The notes beneath the pieces were generated by a model. It saw nothing but the letters and a program-made list of their open reading frames with translations. It had not been told where the DNA came from and searched no databases. From NCBI GenBank assembly GCA_016285175.1, contig JAEEQF010000006.1, positions 1 to 41,416 of the forward strand: DNA of 41,416 bases, written 5' to 3'. The position numbers and the translations under genes are program-made. Each line of letters begins with the position of its first letter. The first letter of the stretch is position 1. This DNA comes from Bacteroidales bacterium. Its GTDB lineage: Bacteria > Bacteroidota > Bacteroidia > Bacteroidales > UBA932. Positions 37,167-41,416 of this stretch are shown in pieces.

Positions 37167-37203
37167 AATCCGGTCCGGGAAAGCCCGGACCGGATTTTTT
37201 CTT
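37167..37203 (+). terminator. Intrinsic terminator of SusCD pair 2
   Basis: AATCCGGTCCGGG (37167-37179) and CCCGGACCGGATT (37184-37196) form a perfect 13-bp stem with a 4-base loop, followed by a T-rich tract. Confidence 0.9.
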
Positions 37204-37287
37204 TTTACCATTTTTTGTGCTATTTCTATCAAATTTGGTTCACACACAGGTCTCCGGACGGGCAGTGGAAGAATTCTATTGTTTTTG

Positions 37288-37340
37288 GGTTCAATAATGA
37301 AAGCGCGTATACGCGTACGCGCGTAAATTTGTTTTGAACC
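37288..37340 (+). promoter_or_regulatory. Palindromic promoter region of the GH43-esterase operon
   Basis: The -7 box TAAATTTG (37324-37331) directly follows a 23-base strictly alternating purine-pyrimidine tract (37303-37325). That tract contains two overlapping palindromes, CGCGTATACGCG (37304-37315) and CGCGTACGCG (37312-37321). Outer arms GGTTCAA (37288-37294) and TTGAACC (37334-37340) are centred on the same place. A further TTTGGTTCA lies at 37234-37242. The gap 37146-37423 otherwise holds only the upstream terminator. Confidence 0.5.
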
Positions 37341-37423
37341 GATAACACTGAAACGCTCCGCACCTACATGAACGGTGCCCTGCTAATATTCTTATTCCGC
37401 ACATCTTAAAACAGTAGCCCTAT

Positions 37424-38779
37424 ATGAAACGATTAGCTTTAGTTATTTCCGCCTTATTCCTGGGTTGTGCGCTCTTTGCCCAGAACCCTATCATCAAAGG
37501 ACTGTACACGGCCGACCCCACCGCTCGCGTATTTGGCGACAAGGTATGGCTTTTCTGCTCCCACGACATCATTTCCCCGGTAGAGCCGGAGCGCCGCTGG
37601 TTCTGTATGGAAGACTATCACACCTTCTCTTCCGAAGACCTGGTACATTGGACGGACCACGGTGTGATTCTGGACCAGAAAAACGTGCCTTGGGGTAATC
37701 CTGAGGGTTATTCCATGTGGGCGCCCGACTGCGTGGAAAAGGATGGAAAGTACTATTTCTATTTCCCGAACGCATCCAGGGAAGGCCGTGGCTTTGCGGT
37801 GGGCGTAGCCATCGCTGACCGTCCCGAAGGACCGTATGTTCCGCAAGCGGAACCCATCAAGGGCATCAACGGCATAGACCCCTGCGTGCTCCAGGCCTCC
37901 GACGGCAATGCCTACATCTTCTGGGGCAACGGCCGCTGCGCCAAGCTCAAGCCCAACATGATAGAGCTTGCCGACGACAACCCCAAGACCACGGTCAAGT
38001 GGGGCAACCGCGAGATGGAGATGGTGGGCGTGAACTGCCTGGAAGGCCTTCCCAACCGTCAGGCCGAAGGGCCGTTCGCCTTTGAGGCCAACGGCTGGTT
38101 CTATCTCACCTATCCGTATGTGAGGCAGAACACCGAAGTGCTGGCCTATGCCATGAGCAAGAACCCCATGGGTCCCTACGAATACAAGGGTATCATCATG
38201 GAGCGTTCCGTGAACGAATGCTGGACCAACCACCATTCCTTTGTGAACTACAAGGGAGAGTGGTACCTGTTCTATCACCACAACGACTACTCCCCTTCCT
38301 TCGACAAGAACCGCTCCGTGCGCGTGGACAAGGTGCGCTTCAACCCCGACGGTTCCATCGAACAGGTGATTCCCACCTTCCGCGGGGTGGGCGTGACGCC
38401 GGCCTCGGACCAGATCCAGATGGACCGCTACAGCGCCATCTACCACGTGGCCACCGGTATTGATTTCCTGGATCCCGCCAAGCCCTTTGACGGCTGGTTC
38501 GTGCATCTGGGCCGCACCGACTGCTGGGTACGCTACGATGAAGTGGACTTCGGCGAGGCCGATCCCACCGCCATCACCGTCCGCTACTGCGCTCCCCAGG
38601 CGTCCAAGATTTCCATCTGGTTCTCCGACAATGACAGCCTGGGAAGCTTCGACCTTCCCGCCAGCAGTACCTGGAAGGAAATCACCCTGCCCGTAACGGG
38701 AAAGGCCACCGGTCTCAAAAACGTGAAACTGGTGGTGAACGAAGGTGGCCTGGACCTTGACTGGATTAGCTTCAAATAA
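37424..38779 (+). CDS. GH43 glycoside hydrolase with C-terminal CBM6-like domain
   Basis: The protein has 451 residues. The signal peptide (MKRLALVISALFLGCALFAQ) could be cut after AQ, or at C15 as a lipoprotein; the first is more likely. GH43 residues are D31 in LYTADPTARVF, MWAPDCVEKDGKYYFYF, D152 in GIDPCVLQASDGNAYIFWG, and acid E215 in RQAEGPFAFEANGWFYLTY. All three catalytic acids are thus present. Residues about 325-451 form a CBM6-like beta-sandwich (VHLGRTDCWVRYDEVDFGEA to NVKLVVNEGGLDLDWISF). Enzymes with this layout are mostly exo-acting arabinofuranosidases or xylosidases on arabinoxylan or arabinan. The precise activity is open. It is the first gene of an operon with another GH43 (4 bases on) and an esterase. 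Confidence 0.88.
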   Translation: MKRLALVISALFLGCALFAQNPIIKGLYTADPTARVFGDKVWLFCSHDIISPVEPERRWFCMEDYHTFSSEDLVHWTDHGVILDQKNVPWGNPEGYSMWAPDCVEKDGKYYFYFPNASREGRGFAVGVAIADRPEGPYVPQAEPIKGINGIDPCVLQASDGNAYIFWGNGRCAKLKPNMIELADDNPKTTVKWGNREMEMVGVNCLEGLPNRQAEGPFAFEANGWFYLTYPYVRQNTEVLAYAMSKNPMGPYEYKGIIMERSVNECWTNHHSFVNYKGEWYLFYHHNDYSPSFDKNRSVRVDKVRFNPDGSIEQVIPTFRGVGVTPASDQIQMDRYSAIYHVATGIDFLDPAKPFDGWFVHLGRTDCWVRYDEVDFGEADPTAITVRYCAPQASKISIWFSDNDSLGSFDLPASSTWKEITLPVTGKATGLKNVKLVVNEGGLDLDWISFK

Positions 38780-38783
38780 AATA

Positions 38784-39794
38784 ATGAACCGCAGAATACT
38801 GCTTTTGGCCGCCATCCTGCTTGTTTCCTGCGGCGGCGGGGACAAGCAGGGGGACAAGGCCACTTTCCAGAACAGGGGCAATCCCCTGTTCCGGGATGCC
38901 TTTACGGCCGATCCGGCGCCCATGGTGGCTTCGGACGGCCGCCTGTATGTCTTCTGCGGTCATGACCAGCAGTATGACGACAGGCCCGGTTTTGAAGGGA
39001 AAGACGGTTACAACGTAACGGAATGGCTGTGTTATTCCACTGCCGATATGCAGGAATGGACCATCCACGGCGCCGTCCTGAAGCCCTCGGATTTCAGCTG
39101 GGCGGAAGGAGACGCCTGTGCCTCCCAGTGCATGGAAGTGGACGGAAAATACTACTTCTACGTTTCCACACGCTGCAAGAATCCGGCTGGCAAGGCCATC
39201 GGCGTGGCCGTGGCCGACCGTCCGGAAGGGCCCTATACGGATGCCATCGGCAAAGCCCTGGTGCTGGATACCATGAGTGAAGACGCCCCCCAGGGCGGGT
39301 GGAGCGCATCGGCCCCCACCGTCTTTGTAGATGATGACGGCACGCCCTGGCTGTGCTGGGGATACGGCAACTGCTTCCTGGCCCGGCTCAAAAGGAATAT
39401 GAAGGAACTGGAAGGAGAAATCCGTCCCCTTCCCCTGGAGAACTACCTGGAGGGCCCCTGGCTGTACAAGCACGGAGGCCGGTATTACCTGGCCTACACC
39501 TCCATGGGGCCCGGACGGGAAGTCCTCTCCTATTCCATGGCCGCTTCCGTACAAGGTCCCTGGGAATACAAGGGCCCGCTGTCGGGTATGGCCGAAGACA
39601 GTTTCACCATCCATTCCGGCATTGTGGACTTTGACGGGAAGAGCTACCTTTTCTACCACAACGGAACGCTTTCCCTGGATGGCTACGGACCGGCTACCGG
39701 CCGCCGCAGCGTCTGCGTAGACGAACTGTTGTATACCGTGGACGGCAGTATCCGCCCGGTGGAACAGACCAAAGCCGGTGTCAGCAAATATTAA
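38784..39794 (+). CDS. GH43-family lipoprotein lacking the second catalytic aspartate
   Basis: The ATG at 38784 opens a lipoprotein signal (MNRRILLLAAILLVSC, C16); the frame also runs back into the upstream gene without a signal. The 336 residues fit a single GH43 propeller. The base is D43 in FTADPAPMV, and the acid is E223 in YLEGPWLYKHGGRYYLAYT. Where family members have I-D-P before the TVFxDDDG strand, this one reads S-A-S-A-P-T-V-F (174-181), so A177 replaces the pKa-modulating aspartate. FVDDDGTPWLCWG follows normally. The protein may be a slow or altered enzyme, or a surface sugar-binding relative, or a different aspartate may take the role. It is closely coupled to the GH43-CBM6 gene. 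Confidence 0.82.
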   Translation: MNRRILLLAAILLVSCGGGDKQGDKATFQNRGNPLFRDAFTADPAPMVASDGRLYVFCGHDQQYDDRPGFEGKDGYNVTEWLCYSTADMQEWTIHGAVLKPSDFSWAEGDACASQCMEVDGKYYFYVSTRCKNPAGKAIGVAVADRPEGPYTDAIGKALVLDTMSEDAPQGGWSASAPTVFVDDDGTPWLCWGYGNCFLARLKRNMKELEGEIRPLPLENYLEGPWLYKHGGRYYLAYTSMGPGREVLSYSMAASVQGPWEYKGPLSGMAEDSFTIHSGIVDFDGKSYLFYHNGTLSLDGYGPATGRRSVCVDELLYTVDGSIRPVEQTKAGVSKY

Positions 39795-39806
39795 TAAACC
39801 CTAATA

Positions 39807-40727
39807 ATGAAGAAATTATTACTCATTGCCGCGGCCCTTCTGGCCGCATCGGCCCTCCAGGCACAGCCTGCGGGCGGTTTCGGCGGATTCCAGATGCCGA
39901 AGATTGACGTACGCTGCTCGGAAAAGTTTGCCGATATTGACTATGCCGGCGACAACCAGGTGTATCACAAACTGGATGTCTATCTGCCCAAGGTGGAGCA
40001 GGCTTCCTATCCGGTGGTGATCCACGTTTACGGAAGCGCCTGGTTCTCCAACAGTTCCAAAGGGATGGCCGACCTGGGCACCATAGTGAACGCCCTCCTG
40101 GACGCCGGTTACGCCGTAATCACGCCCAACCACCGTTCCTCCCAGGACGCCAAGTTCCCCGCCCAGATCGAAGACATCAAGGGCGTGGTGCGCTGGGCGC
40201 GCGCCAATGCCGATAAGTACCATTTCGACACCTCCTTCATCGCCACTTCCGGCTTCTCCTCCGGCGGTCATCTGTCCGGTCTCGCCGCTACCAGCGGTGA
40301 CGTAAAGGAGCTGGAAGGCAGCGTAGGAGGCAACCTGGAGTTCTCCAGCCGCGTAGACGCCGCCTGCGTCTGGTCCGGTCCAACCGACCTCAACTACATG
40401 AGCTGCGGCCGGGAAGAGGACACCTGGAACCATGGCCCGGAAGAGGCCGTGATGGGTTTCTCCTTCAAGGACAACGAGGAGCGCTTCAAGGCCCTCAACG
40501 TCACCAACTACATAGATCCCAGCGACCCGCCGGTGATTATCTTCCACGGCACGGCCGACAACGTGGTCCCGCCCTGCGAGGCTCCGCATCTGTTCGGCCT
40601 GCTGCAGGACGCCGGCGTGGACAGTGAACTGCACATGATTGCTGGCGGCGGTCACGGCATGGGCATGTATGCCGAAGAGAACCTGGCCGTGATGGTGCAC
40701 TTCCTGAACCGCGCCCGTGGAAAATAA
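39807..40727 (+). CDS. Secreted alpha/beta-hydrolase esterase (BD-FAE/HSL-like)
   Basis: The protein has 306 residues with signal peptide MKKLLLIAAALLAASALQAQ. The fold opens DNQVYHKLDVYLPK and YPVVIHVYGSAWFSNSSKG, where YGSAW takes the place of the usual HGGGW oxyanion motif. The nucleophile is S151 in SGFSSGGHLSGL. The acid is D251 in FHGTADNVVPP and the histidine H283 in GGGHGMGMY. The size and LDVYLP start resemble carbohydrate esterases that remove acetyl or feruloyl groups from plant polysaccharides. The position as third gene after two GH43s supports a role on a decorated arabinose-containing glycan. A general carboxylesterase cannot be excluded. It is followed by a terminator. Confidence 0.82.
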   Translation: MKKLLLIAAALLAASALQAQPAGGFGGFQMPKIDVRCSEKFADIDYAGDNQVYHKLDVYLPKVEQASYPVVIHVYGSAWFSNSSKGMADLGTIVNALLDAGYAVITPNHRSSQDAKFPAQIEDIKGVVRWARANADKYHFDTSFIATSGFSSGGHLSGLAATSGDVKELEGSVGGNLEFSSRVDAACVWSGPTDLNYMSCGREEDTWNHGPEEAVMGFSFKDNEERFKALNVTNYIDPSDPPVIIFHGTADNVVPPCEAPHLFGLLQDAGVDSELHMIAGGGHGMGMYAEENLAVMVHFLNRARGK

Positions 40728-40753
40728 GTTGCTTATTGTGAGCGACTTACAAG

Positions 40754-40785
40754 AAAACCCTGCTGTACTTTGACAGCAGGGTTTT
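40754..40785 (+). terminator. Terminator after the esterase gene
   Basis: AAAACCCTGCTGT (40754-40766) and ACAGCAGGGTTTT (40773-40785) form a perfect 13-bp stem with a 6-base loop and a T tract. It is the third hairpin with the CCCTGCTG core. Confidence 0.9.
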
Positions 40786-40859
40786 TGCATAAGTGGCAGA
40801 AAACCAGTATATTGGGCAAAACCAAGACGCAGTATTCCGCCAGACGGAACGTTATTACT

Positions 40860-41405
40860 ATGATGGAAGAGCAGGAATTGGCCCAAAGGTGCGCCCGAAG
40901 GGACAGACAGGCCCGGGAAGAGCTGTTCAGGCGGTACAGCCCCCGCCTGTTGGCCCTGTGCCTGCGCTACACCCGGGACAGGAGCCAGGCCGATGACCTC
41001 CTGCAGGATGCGTTCATCAAGGTCTTCGACCGGATAGGGCGCTTCCGCTGGCAGGGCAGCGGCTCCCTGTACAGCTGGATGGCGCGCGTGACGCTGAACC
41101 TGTTCTTCGACAAAGCCCGCCGAAGACGCCTGCTGCGGGAGACCGATATAGGCCCGCTGGAAGAGACGCTTCCCGAACCGGACTACGAGGAAACCCTGCA
41201 AGTGCCCCCGGAAAGGCTTCAGGCAATGATTTCCGGCCTTCCGGACCGCTACCGGACCGTGTTCCAACTCTACTGCGTCGACCACCTTTCCCATAAGGAA
41301 ATTGCCAGAGTGCTGGGTATTCAGGAAAGGACCTCCTCGGCCGATTTATCCCGCGCGAAAGCGTTACTTGCCAAACAGATAAAACAGTATCTCCATGAAA
41401 ACTGA
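40860..41405 (+). CDS. ECF-subfamily RNA polymerase sigma factor
   Basis: The ATG at 40860 (a second follows at 40863) is preferred because the earlier in-frame ATG lies next to the terminator and adds a non-conserved tail. The 181 residues carry region 2 (AREELFRRYSPRLLALCLRYTRDRSQADDLLQDAFIKVF, then SLYSWMARVTLNLFFDKAR) and region 4 (LPDRYRTVFQLYCVDHLSHKEIARVLGI, then SRAKALLAKQIKQYL). ECF factors redirect RNA polymerase in response to surface or stress signals, usually held by an anti-sigma factor. The next gene begins inside its last codons, so that gene probably encodes a partner protein. There is no sign of a link to the arabinose genes. Confidence 0.92.
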   Translation: MMEEQELAQRCARRDRQAREELFRRYSPRLLALCLRYTRDRSQADDLLQDAFIKVFDRIGRFRWQGSGSLYSWMARVTLNLFFDKARRRRLLRETDIGPLEETLPEPDYEETLQVPPERLQAMISGLPDRYRTVFQLYCVDHLSHKEIARVLGIQERTSSADLSRAKALLAKQIKQYLHEN

Positions 41406-41416
41406 AAAGAACTGGG
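41395..41416 (+). CDS. Start of a further gene, cut by the window edge
   Basis: ATGAAAACTGAAAAG begins at 41395 in another frame, overlapping the sigma-factor stop codon by 11 bases. Only seven codons (MKTEKNW) are visible. In Bacteroidales such genes after ECF factors are often anti-sigma or small membrane proteins, but nothing here shows this. Confidence 0.45.

Noticed and set aside
40804..40815. TATATTGG as promoter of the ECF sigma gene
   Set aside because: It misses a fixed base of the -7 consensus and has no -33 partner.

Overview
The window looks like a chromosomal stretch from a GC-rich member of the order Bacteroidales, probably an uncultured gut lineage. The signs are two SusC/SusD pairs, a hybrid two-component regulator with AraC output, lipoprotein signals ending in AxxC or VSC, signal peptides ending in AQ, and promoters of the Bacteroidetes type (-7 TAnnTTTG, sometimes with a -33 TTTG about 20 bases upstream). 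No insertion sequence, tRNA, rRNA or CRISPR array is visible.

Layout. 1-2761: a cut-off PlsC-type acyltransferase and a GT8 glycosyltransferase, overlapping on the minus strand, diverge from a membrane-bound LytTR regulator. 2941-8228: a secreted CE1-like esterase (+), a GH97 glycosidase (-) and a GH51 alpha-L-arabinofuranosidase (-). 8296-11166: a membrane-spanning sensor fused directly to an AraC domain, with no kinase or receiver. 11260-19786: a probable operon of a GH43 endo-arabinanase, a large repeat-built lipoprotein, SusC and SusD. 19866-21674: a GH43 endo-arabinanase lipoprotein. 21758-27588: sodium:sugar symporter, araD, araA and araB, nearly contiguous. 27691-31629: a full hybrid two-component system (HTCS) on the minus strand. 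31630-32209: a structured non-coding region. 32210-40727: a second SusC/SusD pair, two further GH43 proteins and an alpha/beta-hydrolase esterase. 40860-end: an ECF sigma factor and the first codons of the next gene.

Taken together this is a polysaccharide utilisation region for arabinose-rich plant glycans. The best guess is pectic arabinan, possibly with ester-decorated or arabinoxylan-like material for the second SusCD module. Surface lipoproteins would bind and cut arabinan and the SusCD pumps would import oligosaccharides. Periplasmic GH43, GH51, GH97 and esterases would release L-arabinose. The symporter would import it, and AraA, AraB and AraD would convert it to D-xylulose 5-phosphate. 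Substrate assignments rest on family membership and gene context. No Nudix-type AraR repressor and no aldose 1-epimerase is seen.

The items most worth following up are: the lipoprotein at 12321-14750, with three copies of a Trp-rich unit separated by Ig-like domains; the leader region before the second SusC, which has its own promoter, a terminator-like hairpin and complementarity to the SusC 5' UTR; a GH43 protein lacking one catalytic aspartate; a kinase-less regulator; several promoter-overlapping palindromes; and a heptamer (ATCGGCC/GGCCGAT) that seems strongly over-represented across the window.
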